Positions 23,967-31,470 of a stretch of DNA of 35,911 nt are shown here, one piece after another. Below the pieces are notes generated by a model. That model did no database searches. It was not told where the DNA came from and was given only the letters and a program-made list of their open reading frames with translations. Each line of letters starts with the position of its first letter. The stretch's first letter is position 1. The stretch is from Candidatus Pyrohabitans sp. JdFR-17 (GTDB lineage Archaea; Hydrothermarchaeota; Hydrothermarchaeia; Hydrothermarchaeales; BMS3B), in contig MTME02000096.1 in NCBI GenBank assembly GCA_002011115.2, forward strand, positions 1 to 35,911. The letters are read 5' to 3'. The position numbers were made by a program, and so were the translations under genes.

Positions 23967-24733
23967 TACGCCACAGCTTCATATTCCTCAGTGGAATTGG
24001 AGAGATAAAAGAGAGGCGACTCTGGGAAAGCGGAATTCTAAGCTGGGGAGACTTTCTGGAAAGGGAGAGGATAAAGGGCATACCGGAGAGGAGGAAACCC
24101 CTGTTAGATAGGGAGATAGAAGAAGCTAAGCTCAACCTTGAGCTTCACCTACCCTATTTTTTCGCCTACCGCATGCCCAGGCGTGAGCACTGGCGTCTTT
24201 ATGAAGAGTTCAAGCACAGCATCTGCTTCCTGGATATCGAAACTACAGGGCTTAGCCCAAGTAGAAGCGAGGTAACTATGGTTGGGGTGTACGACGGCAG
24301 GGAGTATAAAGCCTTTATCAGAGGGATAAATCTAAACGAGGAGGTGCTCAAAAGGGAGTTGGAGAGATACTCCCTTCTCGTCACCTTCTACGGCTCGGGC
24401 TTCGACGTACCATTTCTTAAGGCATGCTTCCCGAGTATAAGCCTTGAGAAACCTCACATCGACCTGTGCTTCACCTCAAAAAGGCTTGGATTAAGAGGCG
24501 GGCTAAAGAAGATTGAGGAGATGCTGGGCTTAGAGAGAGAAGAAGAGGTTAAAAACATAGACGGGTTCGAGGCGGTGAGGCTCTGGAGAAGATGGGAAAT
24601 TTATGGCGATGAGGACGCGCTGGAAACTCTGGTGGAGTACAACCGCGCGGATGTGGTTAACTTAAAGCCTTTGGCTGAGTACGTTTATTCAAGACTTAGA
24701 GATGATGTGGTGAACATTTTCCGTGAGATATGA
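23963..24733 (+). CDS. DEDD-type 3'-5' exonuclease (YprB/RNase_H_2-like) with HhH-like N-terminus
   Basis: The exonuclease motifs are intact: ExoI 'FLDIETTG' (Asp91, Glu93), ExoII 'FYGSGFDVPFL' (Asp148) and ExoIII 'YNRADVVNL' (Asp230 with Tyr226, the DEDDy type). The N-terminal 'LSGIGEIKERRLWESGILSWGDFL' resembles a helix-hairpin-helix module that binds DNA. The start is TTG, overlapping the previous stop (TTGA), behind a strong GGAGGGAGGAG ribosome binding site. It is the last gene of the polymerase operon. Because PolB2 has lost its own proofreading site, this enzyme could supply 3'-5' exonuclease activity in trans; that is an inference. AT-rich accessory DNA begins just after its stop. Confidence 0.85.
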   Translation: MIRHSFIFLSGIGEIKERRLWESGILSWGDFLERERIKGIPERRKPLLDREIEEAKLNLELHLPYFFAYRMPRREHWRLYEEFKHSICFLDIETTGLSPSRSEVTMVGVYDGREYKAFIRGINLNEEVLKRELERYSLLVTFYGSGFDVPFLKACFPSISLEKPHIDLCFTSKRLGLRGGLKKIEEMLGLEREEEVKNIDGFEAVRLWRRWEIYGDEDALETLVEYNRADVVNLKPLAEYVYSRLRDDVVNIFREI

Positions 24734-24778
24734 GTTAATTGATTGTTTAAATCTTTAGTTTTTTGTCTGTAGAATTCT

Positions 24779-25852
24779 CTAATAATTAAACTCACTTTTT
24801 ACAAGTTCCAATTTTTCAATGCTCTTTATTACCTCTGAGAGTTTTTCATGGGTTTGCTCAACTTCATAAGCATCCCAAAAGGAAAGAGCTCTGATAAAAT
24901 CATCTGGTAGCCCCTGCACCTCTTTTTTAATTTTCTCCAACTGTTCTTTATCAGAAACAGCAATTACCTTTTGCACTGTTGGATTACGTATCGCTTTTTG
25001 TAGATTAAGAACGAGGCTGTCAATTGAACCGCTTTTGTGCACTTCAAATACGTAGGTGACAACTCCCAAATTTGCTATTTTAGCCCGCCAAATTACATCA
25101 ACCCTCGCCCCATGGCCTATTGTTTTTTCAGTTTCAGCTTCAAAACCCAGGGAGAGCCCAATATCTCGAATAAAATCCCTTATTTCGTCATGGTCAAACA
25201 CATACTTTTTTGGTTCTTTTTCAATTTGCTTTAACTCTCCAACACGCCAGACCTCATACAAAAAATAATCGAGCATTAGCAGGTCGGCATCTTTAAATCC
25301 TGCCTCTCTCAGCTCTTCTGCAATATTCTTTACTACTTGGTTAAACTTAATGTAATCCCTACCAGAGATTTGATACTTCTTTAGTGGGAGGACATTCTCA
25401 AATCCAAGTATTTTCAGGGCTTTTCTTGCCTTGTCATTCCATATACCATACTCTTTGGGATTAAAGAAACATAGAATTTCCGTTATAGATGCGGGCCCCA
25501 ATCCTTTGACATTTCTAACAAATCTATCAAATCTTTTCTCAAAAGGCTCCTGCCCGTATAAAAGGTCATTTAATCTCTCTTTTATCTTATCCAGACCATT
25601 ATCGTTTATTATCTTTTGAATTAAATACTCCTTATTGGCCCACATACCAGCTGCCCATAGTTTAGAGATAATCTCTCCAAAATCGAATTCAGTCATAGAT
25701 TCTATCCTGTCCTTTCTTAGGGCTTCTGACAGGAACTTTTCCCTTGCTTTCCTCTCTTCTAAGTCCCTCTGATATTCTTCCGACTCAGAGTATTTCTTGA
25801 AAAGTTTTATATATTCTCTGATATTTTTTCTTTGTTCCTCATTAAGGCTCAT
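24779..25852 (-). CDS. HhH domain plus PD-(D/E)XK-like nuclease domain protein
   Basis: The 357-residue protein has a charged helical N-terminus. A segment 'NVKGLGPASITEILCFFNP' (about 114-132) follows, typical of a helix-hairpin-helix as in DNA glycosylases. The C-terminal domain contains 'GHGARVDVIWRAK' (Asp252) and 'VTYVFEVHKSGSIDSLVLNLQKA' (Glu270, with His272 and Lys273 where ExK would stand). That is the layout of a restriction-endonuclease fold with a shifted Lys. It opens the AT-rich island and its codon use is unlike the operon before it. A defence or repair role is likely, but the family is not recognised. A single minus-strand transcript with the genes further right is possible but not shown. 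Confidence 0.65.
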   Translation of the reverse strand: MSLNEEQRKNIREYIKLFKKYSESEEYQRDLEERKAREKFLSEALRKDRIESMTEFDFGEIISKLWAAGMWANKEYLIQKIINDNGLDKIKERLNDLLYGQEPFEKRFDRFVRNVKGLGPASITEILCFFNPKEYGIWNDKARKALKILGFENVLPLKKYQISGRDYIKFNQVVKNIAEELREAGFKDADLLMLDYFLYEVWRVGELKQIEKEPKKYVFDHDEIRDFIRDIGLSLGFEAETEKTIGHGARVDVIWRAKIANLGVVTYVFEVHKSGSIDSLVLNLQKAIRNPTVQKVIAVSDKEQLEKIKKEVQGLPDDFIRALSFWDAYEVEQTHEKLSEVIKSIEKLELVKSEFNY

Positions 25853-25888
25853 TCAACCCCATCTCCTCGATTAAGGTAATCCCATAAC

Positions 25889-26328
25889 TTATGCTCTACT
25901 CGTAATTACCTGAAAATCCTCCTCCGGAATCTCCCTCATCGCCTTGCCCATGAGGTGCCCAGACCACCTCTTTTTGTTGGTGATGAACTTAAGCTCGGGT
26001 ATGAGCGATTTGAAGTCCACCGGCTTTGTGAAGATTTTCAGCGGCTTCAGCTTTATCCTGTAGGGGAAGCTCTCAGAACCCATTCCAGGTGGAGTTTTGA
26101 ATATTTTCCTTGCATCTCTGAATACCTCTGAAGCCACCTCGTAGGCTCCCACCACTCTTGGCTCTACTATCTCGTCCTTTCTCCTCTCCTGCTTGACGTA
26201 GATTAGCACCTTATCCCCCGGCTTACCCTTGCGATTGTGTTCTTGTGTCTCTCAGCCACTCCCCAGATGTTTTTCTCTTTAATTACTTTCCAGTTTTCCT
26301 CGGTGGTTATGCAGAGCCAGTGGGTCAT
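25889..26328 (-). pseudogene. EVE-domain protein, frameshifted copy
   Basis: This is a second copy of the intact EVE gene at 31,471. Reading from the ATG at 26328 gives [20 protein letters not shown] and so on through 'NTIARV'. There a single T missing from a TTT run (at about 26223; the intact copy has ttt) shifts the frame into a stop. The remaining 106 codons stay open to the end. EVE domains have the PUA/YTH-like fold and are thought to bind modified bases in DNA or RNA. Protein identity to the intact copy is very high, and many base differences are silent changes toward A or T. The frameshift is therefore recent, or a sequencing error. Confidence 0.8.
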
Positions 26329-26349
26329 AGTAATTCACCACGCAGAGCT

Positions 26350-26418
26350 TTAGTTTACTCTTTCCTCCTTAGAATAGATAAAAGTTCCCTTTTCAAGGAA
26401 CCTCTCAGCCTCATCCAA
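26350..26418 (-). other. Possible HEPN remnant after the nucleotidyltransferase
   Basis: A 22-codon frame starts at a TTG overlapping the nucleotidyltransferase stop, behind AAGGTG. It reads MDEAERFLEKGTFIYSKEERVN. The first ten residues resemble the start of HEPN proteins, which normally follow MNT genes as toxin partners. The frame then stops before the EVE pseudogene. This is weak evidence from length and position only. Confidence 0.25.
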
Positions 26419-26745
26419 TCACTACACCTTCCCTTTCGATATTCTCATAGAACCCTGCCCTGAGCCTCTTCATGAACTCATACTCTTCTACATTCACAGC
26501 CTTTGCAGAGATGTACTCCCCCGTTTCAAGCAGAAATTCTACAATCACCTCCGATAGCCTTTTCTGCATATCATACCAGTCAGAGGAGGTTATAACCAGA
26601 AGGTCAATGTCGCTTTTTGCGGTAGCTTCGCCCCTCGCAAGGCTGCCGAAGAGGATAACCTCCCTAATCTCACCCCCATACCTGCTTTTTACCTCTTGAC
26701 GAATTTTTCTATGAGTTTTTGTTTGTTCTTGGTTATCGCTGCCAT
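26411..26745 (-). pseudogene. MNT-type nucleotidyltransferase with an N-terminal frameshift
   Basis: The catalytic pattern 'ILFGSLARGEATAKSDIDLLVI' (GS followed by DxD) marks the minimal nucleotidyltransferase family. Its members are antitoxins that AMPylate HEPN toxins, or orphan enzymes. The longer open frame to 26848 carries an unlikely N-terminus. A better start is the ATG at 26745, giving 'MAAITKNKQKLIEKFVK', a typical MNT beginning. That frame ends about 17 codons later, where one missing base near 26695 would join it smoothly to 'EVKSRYGGEIREVILFGS'. I therefore read the gene as frameshifted. If the other start is used it would still make the catalytic core. Confidence 0.65.
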
Positions 26746-26906
26746 ATCTCTCTGTGAGTAAGTTGAATGTTAACACATAATAAGGTATCTTTTTGTGAGG
26801 AGTTTGTAGCCCTCCTCTTGGTATCATGAGATTGCTTGAGAATTTCAAAAATTAGTGAGTAAATATTTCTATGGCGATAATTCCATATTTATTGCCTCAT
26901 TTGGTT

Positions 26907-27350
26907 TCACATGTATTCACTCTCAATTTCATCAAAAAATTCTTCTGGTTTCAATATCTTAAATTCGTGTTCCTTAATTTGGAATTTTCTGTTTGAGTCT
27001 CTCAAGTCTAACAAATCTTTATCAAGAGTCAGCAGATATTCTGCCTTTGAAGCATACACCACCTCAAGGAACTTATTATCAGCCCTGTCTCTGCAGAGCT
27101 TGAATTCTTCCTTAGACTGAACAAGAGTAGAGCGGGACTTCACCAGGTAGTAGAACTCCTGCTGGAATTCTACAGGAAGAAGTTTGCTAAATTTTGTAAG
27201 AAGTACTCTAAGAAACTCATCCAGTATTTCATCATTAATGTAATTTTTCACCTTACCTTCAAGCAAAAGCTTAATAAATCTGAAAGAATCTCCTTTTTTA
27301 GATAGGATAGCAGAAACAAGAACGGAAGTGTCTGCTACTACTCTCTCCAT
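26907..27350 (-). CDS. PIN-domain toxin-like ribonuclease
   Basis: The 147-residue protein has the PIN layout: Asp7 in 'VVADTSVLVSAIL', Glu near 45 in 'DEILDEFLRVL', the acidic stretch 'CRDRADNKFLEVVYASKAEYLLTLDKDLLDL', and a C-terminal 'KILKPEEFFDEI'. This is the subgroup usually annotated as 'putative toxin-antitoxin system toxin component, PIN family'. The gene overlaps the upstream 73-residue protein by 13 bases, as in VapBC-like pairs, with the antitoxin candidate first. It has the AT-rich composition of the island. Confidence 0.85.
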   Translation of the reverse strand: MERVVADTSVLVSAILSKKGDSFRFIKLLLEGKVKNYINDEILDEFLRVLLTKFSKLLPVEFQQEFYYLVKSRSTLVQSKEEFKLCRDRADNKFLEVVYASKAEYLLTLDKDLLDLRDSNRKFQIKEHEFKILKPEEFFDEIESEYM

Positions 27351-27559
27351 TCTTTTCTAGCCTCTTTGATTATTCCCACTATCTTATCATCCGAGAGAAG
27401 CATTTTTTTGCTTTTCAGAGTATTTCTTATTTCTTCTGCTTTTTTAATAAATTTGCCAGAGTCTAACTTTTTGATGACCATATAATCGTCTATCCTCCAC
27501 ACAATTACATCCTCTTCAGGATTTATAATCTCCTTCAACTTGCTTATTTCCATAGCCAT
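27338..27559 (-). CDS. Antitoxin candidate for the adjacent PIN protein
   Basis: A GGAGAGGTG ribosome binding site eight bases before the ATG supports the start. The 73-residue protein has an N-terminal part with short strands ('EEDVIVWRIDDYMVIKKL') that could be a SpoVT/AbrB-like or similar DNA-binding segment. It is followed by a charged helix ending in 'GIIKEARKEWRE'. The size, the overlap with the PIN gene and the gene order fit an antitoxin. I cannot name its family with certainty. Confidence 0.7.
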   Translation of the reverse strand: MAMEISKLKEIINPEEDVIVWRIDDYMVIKKLDSGKFIKKAEEIRNTLKSKKMLLSDDKIVGIIKEARKEWRE

Positions 27560-27787
27560 GTTGCAGACACCTCTCCGCTTTATTAGTAGATATTAACCTT
27601 AGTCATATTATACGTATTGTCAGTTAGCATGGCACCCATTCTGAATGTGGATGATGATACTTATTTATTGGATTTGTGAAAATAAAGATTTTTGCATTTG
27701 CTTCTTATCCTCATATATCTTTAAATCTTAATTCTTTTTTTAAAATTTAAAAAATGATAAGATTGGTTTTAAAAATGGGGGCAATGC

Positions 27788-28388
27788 ATGCCGCCGCAGG
27801 CGATAAAAACAGTTGTAGACTTGATATACTGGCAATATGCAAAAATAATCGCCGACTCTGCTGGTTTTGGTAAAAGACACTGGCGCTTTGTGATGAGCAG
27901 ATTCAAAAAGTTTCAGCAGGGAGAAATATTCTGGAACGAAATCAGAGAATACGTAAAGGAGAGGGAAAAGAGGGACGAGTGCATATTCTGCGGCAGTAAA
28001 TCCTCCCTAACCCTGGAGCACATGTTTCCAAAAGCTTTGGGCGGTCCGGATGACGAGAAGAATGTTGTGTGGGTGTGCCGTGCCTGCAACTCTTCGAAGA
28101 GGGACAGGAGGTTGTATGGATATTATGCTCTCAGGGGGAGGGCTGAAGACCGCAAAGTACGACGTGCCGAGAATCGCCGAGGGAAAATACCTGAAGTTCC
28201 TCTACGAAATGTTTAGAGATAAGGGTTTGCTTGATGCTGATATAGAGTACCTGAAAGAAAAAGTGTGCCCTGTCTGTGATTTAAGAGAAATATGCGCCAG
28301 AGAGAAGAGCGAGGGGAAACTCTCTCCCCTCTGTCTGGACGGCCTGGCTACGCTGTGCTTGATGGGGAATAATGCATCGTTAGTGTAG
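27788..28388 (+). pseudogene. HNH endonuclease split by a frameshift
   Basis: The first frame (27788-28216) has 'CIFCGSKSSLTLEHMFPKALGG' and 'VWVCRACNSSKRDRR', an HNH nuclease with two zinc-binding CxxC knuckles. After 'GYYALRG' it loses sense and stops. The other frame carries the natural continuation: 'LKTAKYDVPRIAEGKYLKFL', 'DIEYLKEKVCPVCDLREICA' and 'GKLSPLCLDGLATL', ending at 28388. Removing one G from the ggggg run near 28133-28137 would join the parts into one protein of about 200 residues. It is the only plus-strand gene of the island. The break may be real decay or an error in the G run. HNH nucleases cut DNA in restriction and mobile elements. Confidence 0.8.
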
Positions 28389-28426
28389 AAAAAGCAACCT
28401 GTATTCAGGATTAAAAGAAAAGATAT

Positions 28427-29383
28427 TTAAAAAAGCTGCAGCTGTCTTCCCCTATAAATATCAATCAGCCTTCTAATTTCATCTTCCGTTATATTTTCTA
28501 CCTTATTTTTTACCCGCTCAACGGCACTTATCCAGCGTTGAGTACCTTTAGTTTTCCTTATTCCTACAATCATGTGGTAGTGAAAACCTCCAATTCCTCT
28601 AACTATTATGGGGATGGACTTTTCCCTAAATTCTTTCACGCGGTTAAAATAGACATCAAAAAGACATTCCGCGCAACCCTCGGGCGGAGGCGGACAATTC
28701 TTCCATTCATCGGTTCCAAAGAATTCATCCATGGTCTTTGATATCGACTCTTTGGTAGATTCCTTCGTCGAAGAGCTATGAACATTTCCCCAGATCCTTC
28801 CCACTCCTCCACACATATAGTTGATTACTATATCTCCATTCATCTCCAAAAATGTCTTAATTGTGCTCCACTTTAATTCTAAACCCTCCGGGTCTGCTAC
28901 AGCAAGAAAGTGAGTCCTTGGTAGTTCTCCAATAATCTTTTTTATTTTCTCTATGACTCTCAAACTATTGCAATCTCCCGGGATAACGCAAGCTTCTGGA
29001 ATTAAATTTTCCAAAATTTCTGCATTTTCAGAATCGCTTTCAACCAATATAATTTTATCAAACTCTTTACCATTTCTTGGAATCTTTTTTGCTAAAAGTG
29101 CGGATCCCATAACAATTTCTTCTACATCTCCAATTTTTATTTTGTTAAGTCCACAACCGGCAAATAGATCAACATAAACGATCCTGTTGAAGTTGCTCTT
29201 TGCAATTACTGTGTAAACATCAATATAGTATGCTAAAATTGACAGTTTAAGTAACGCCCAGTAGCCCGGGGTGTATGCCTTACCCGCCTTTTTGTAGAGT
29301 TCTCTTGCCTCATCTTTGTAGCCGGTTAATGTTTTTATTCTATCCCTCCACCATTCAAAGGGTGTTTTCTTTCTTGATGGCAT
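28427..29383 (-). CDS. tcmP: TcmP, three-Cys-motif partner protein
   Basis: The 318-residue protein has the features of the TcmP family: 'NRIVYVDLFAGCGLN' (about 66-80), then 'VMGSALLAKKIP', 'DKIILVESDSENAEIL', 'PGDCNSL', 'FLAVADPEGLELKWSTI' and 'DIVINYMCGG'. The fold is Rossmann-like and recalls a methyltransferase, but without a clear SAM-binding glycine motif. TcmP was named for its regular occurrence next to radical SAM proteins with a three-cysteine motif, and its activity is unknown. Here it lies 43 bases downstream of exactly such a gene. The C-terminus ends in 'IYRGRQLQLF'. Confidence 0.8.
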   Translation of the reverse strand: MPSRKKTPFEWWRDRIKTLTGYKDEARELYKKAGKAYTPGYWALLKLSILAYYIDVYTVIAKSNFNRIVYVDLFAGCGLNKIKIGDVEEIVMGSALLAKKIPRNGKEFDKIILVESDSENAEILENLIPEACVIPGDCNSLRVIEKIKKIIGELPRTHFLAVADPEGLELKWSTIKTFLEMNGDIVINYMCGGVGRIWGNVHSSSTKESTKESISKTMDEFFGTDEWKNCPPPPEGCAECLFDVYFNRVKEFREKSIPIIVRGIGGFHYHMIVGIRKTKGTQRWISAVERVKNKVENITEDEIRRLIDIYRGRQLQLF

Positions 29384-29426
29384 TTATTCCCCCCTCACCG
29401 TAAATTGCACTATCTTAGGTTGTACT

Positions 29427-30476
29427 TCATAGGACACAGTTACATTTAATGTCTCTCCAGCTCAGACCAAGCCTCTCCCACATCTCCATCGTTTCTTTGC
29501 AGAGCGCAACCCTGCTGTAATCATAATTCTCCTTCAGGTAATTGATAACTGTGGAGTACATTTCGTATCTGGTGTTGAAATCAATCTTCTTCCCCCAGTT
29601 GGACTTCTCAGAGAGATAAACTGTCCATGACCTGTCCTTGGCGTTATTGATTGTAGAAGCGAGTCCCCTCAACGAACCTATTGTTATTCTTTCAGGCTCG
29701 AAACTGGAGAATATGTCATCAATCAGCTGGAGGTAGTGCTTCCTCCAGTTTTCTACCGGAACCATTGGATCTATGCGCACCCGCGTGGCATAGCCAGCGT
29801 CATAAACCCTTTTAGCAGCCTTTATGCGTTCTTTCACTGGTGGAGCACCCCGCTCCCACCGCTCGGCAACAGGATAGGCATTCAGACTGAAACTCATTAT
29901 AATCCTGTCGGGCCTCTTCATCTCCAGGATATTCTTTACATATACGGACTTCGTCAGAAACAGAACTTTATGCTTCCTGTCTTTGTCATATTTATCAAGT
30001 ACGCCGACAATAAACCTGGAAAACGGAAGTTTTTTGCTTTCAGCTAATAAAGAATCAGAAAGCTCACCCGAGTTTAATATCTCCGGATCAGTACCGTTGT
30101 TTTTAACAAAGGCGGCGATGTGCTTTTCTATCAAGTTGAAGTCTTTGATATTTGGCTTGCCATTCTTCCACTCTGGGTGAAAGCGGTACGTGCCCTGCAG
30201 GTAGCACCATGCACAATCGAAGTAGCAGCCGTTCGCCCACTTCAGTTCAAGGAAGTGGGGGCAAACCACATCCTTTGGCTTTTCAGGTGGAGGAGTTTTT
30301 TCAAATCTGCAGATTATAATACCACTGCCAACCCTACTTATGCCGCTTTTTGCACGACCCCAAAAATCAACATAAGTTTTACGGTAAACTTTCGGCATAT
30401 CACCCTTTAGTTTAACATTGGTGCTTATAAGGCTTTCTTCGCCGTACAGCAAAGCCTGAATTGTCCTGTATCCCAT
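29427..30476 (-). CDS. Radical SAM protein, spore-photoproduct-lyase-like, partner of TcmP
   Basis: The CxxxCxxC radical SAM motif is 'GCYFDCAWCYLQGTYR' (Cys84, 88, 91). Further motifs 'VLFLTKSVYVKNIL', 'IIMSFSLNAYPVAERWERG', 'RIKAAKRVYDAGYATRVRIDPM' and 'SLRGLAST' follow the plan of spore photoproduct lyase and its relatives, which act on DNA. Most TcmP partners that I know of are the Gp37/Gp68 type (DUF5131); this one looks more like the SPL group. The 349-residue protein ends in CNCVL, two further cysteines that could bind an extra cluster or metal. It is the upstream gene of a two-gene operon with tcmP. Confidence 0.8.
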   Translation of the reverse strand: MGYRTIQALLYGEESLISTNVKLKGDMPKVYRKTYVDFWGRAKSGISRVGSGIIICRFEKTPPPEKPKDVVCPHFLELKWANGCYFDCAWCYLQGTYRFHPEWKNGKPNIKDFNLIEKHIAAFVKNNGTDPEILNSGELSDSLLAESKKLPFSRFIVGVLDKYDKDRKHKVLFLTKSVYVKNILEMKRPDRIIMSFSLNAYPVAERWERGAPPVKERIKAAKRVYDAGYATRVRIDPMVPVENWRKHYLQLIDDIFSSFEPERITIGSLRGLASTINNAKDRSWTVYLSEKSNWGKKIDFNTRYEMYSTVINYLKENYDYSRVALCKETMEMWERLGLSWRDIKCNCVL

Positions 30477-30607
30477 GCTTTTTAGCTTTTAAAATGCAGA
30501 TTTATGTCTTGTGTTAGAGTGTGGGAAAAGTGAAAGCTGACTTTACTACCGAAAAATTTATCCGCCATTTAGGGGGTTAAAAAGTTGTGATGGCTAAAAT
30601 ATTATTT

Positions 30608-30838
30608 TTATACCTCTTTTAGTAGTTTTATCAACTCTTCACGGGATATTTCTGCATCCCTCATAATTTTCCTAAGCAAACCCCTTCCTATTTTTCTGCC
30701 GGGGTGTATCGGCACTGTTACCCTCCTCCCTTCATTGTCTTCAAGTTGGATATGGCTCCCCTTTCGCCTCTTTATCTCGAAATTTTTCTTAATAAGGATT
30801 TTTATTATCTTCTCAGCGGTTAATGCTGGTAATTTCAT
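30608..30838 (-). CDS. hicA: HicA toxin
   Basis: The 76-residue protein has the HicA double-stranded-RNA-binding-like fold: 'LPALTAEKIIKILIKKNFEIKRRKGSHIQLE' with the catalytic His in GSH, then 'VTVPIHPGRKIGRGLLRKIMRD'. HicA cleaves mRNA when free of HicB. The ATG overlaps the last base of the hicB stop (TAATG), so expression is coupled. The order antitoxin-toxin is the reverse of the common hicA-hicB order but also well known. Confidence 0.92.
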   Translation of the reverse strand: MKLPALTAEKIIKILIKKNFEIKRRKGSHIQLEDNEGRRVTVPIHPGRKIGRGLLRKIMRDAEISREELIKLLKEV

Positions 30839-31059
30839 TACACTTCAACTTCTACCTTCTGCACAGCCACAATTTCCTTCCTTACCGGTTCAATATCTCC
30901 CTCAGCCTCCAGGCAGAGCTCTATCACTTCTTTTATATTCTCCAGAGCCTCTTCGATGGTTTCCCCCTGGGTGTAACAGCCCTTCAAATCAGGAACTTCT
31001 GCAACATAAAAACCATCTTCATCCTTTTCCACTATTACCGTGAAACTGTATTTCTTCAT
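30838..31059 (-). CDS. hicB: HicB antitoxin
   Basis: The 73-residue protein starts with 'YSFTVIVEKDEDGFYVAEVPDLKGCYTQGETIEEALENIKEVIELCLE', the partial RNase H-like fold of HicB. This short form lacks a C-terminal DNA-binding domain, so autoregulation would need another factor. It directly precedes and overlaps hicA. The pair is complete and apparently functional. Confidence 0.92.
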   Translation of the reverse strand: MKKYSFTVIVEKDEDGFYVAEVPDLKGCYTQGETIEEALENIKEVIELCLEAEGDIEPVRKEIVAVQKVEVEV

Positions 31060-31223
31060 ATTAAGCTATAAGTATGTTAACCCGTAAAAATTTTTCCTAC
31101 CCTACTATTGGACGTGCTGTCAAGTTAAGACATTCTCACCCCAGGAAGTTGCAGAATCTCTCAAACTCTGTTTTCCACAAGAAATGTGTCAATAAGGAAG
31201 CTCAAAATAATCTCCATCACTTT

Positions 31224-31403
31224 TCAAAATTCTATGTCAAAAAGGTTTTTGCCAAATCTTTCTTCAAAAATCTCCTCTGCAAGCTCTCTAAATTCTGGAA
31301 ATTCCTCAATAAACCTGATAAAGAGCTTCTGTGCACAGTATAAACAGCCTCCGTCCGCGGTGACCATTATTTTAAGTACTTCCTCTGCTTCTTGCCTGTT
31401 CAT
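31224..31403 (-). CDS. Small cysteine-motif protein of unknown function
   Basis: The start is the ATG at 31403, supported by AGGAGAGG a few bases upstream; the longer frame to 31466 has no such site. The 59-residue product begins MNRQEAEEVLKIMVTADGG. It contains a single CxxC ('CLYCAQKLF') between two predicted helices, and a C-terminal helix with 'FRELAEEIFEERFG'. It may bind a metal as a dimer. It lies in the gap between hicB and the intact EVE gene on the same strand. I do not recognise the family. Confidence 0.65.
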   Translation of the reverse strand: MNRQEAEEVLKIMVTADGGCLYCAQKLFIRFIEEFPEFRELAEEIFEERFGKNLFDIEF

Positions 31404-31470
31404 GTGTATTCCTCTCCTGTTTATGTTGTTAATTTGCAATACATTGCAAACTAATCTTCTGTCCAACCCC

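Noticed and set aside
31060-31223. Possible short genes or element ends around the hicB promoter and the small CxxC gene
   Set aside because: Only frames under 20 codons exist, and no inverted repeats or transposase fragments could be recognised.
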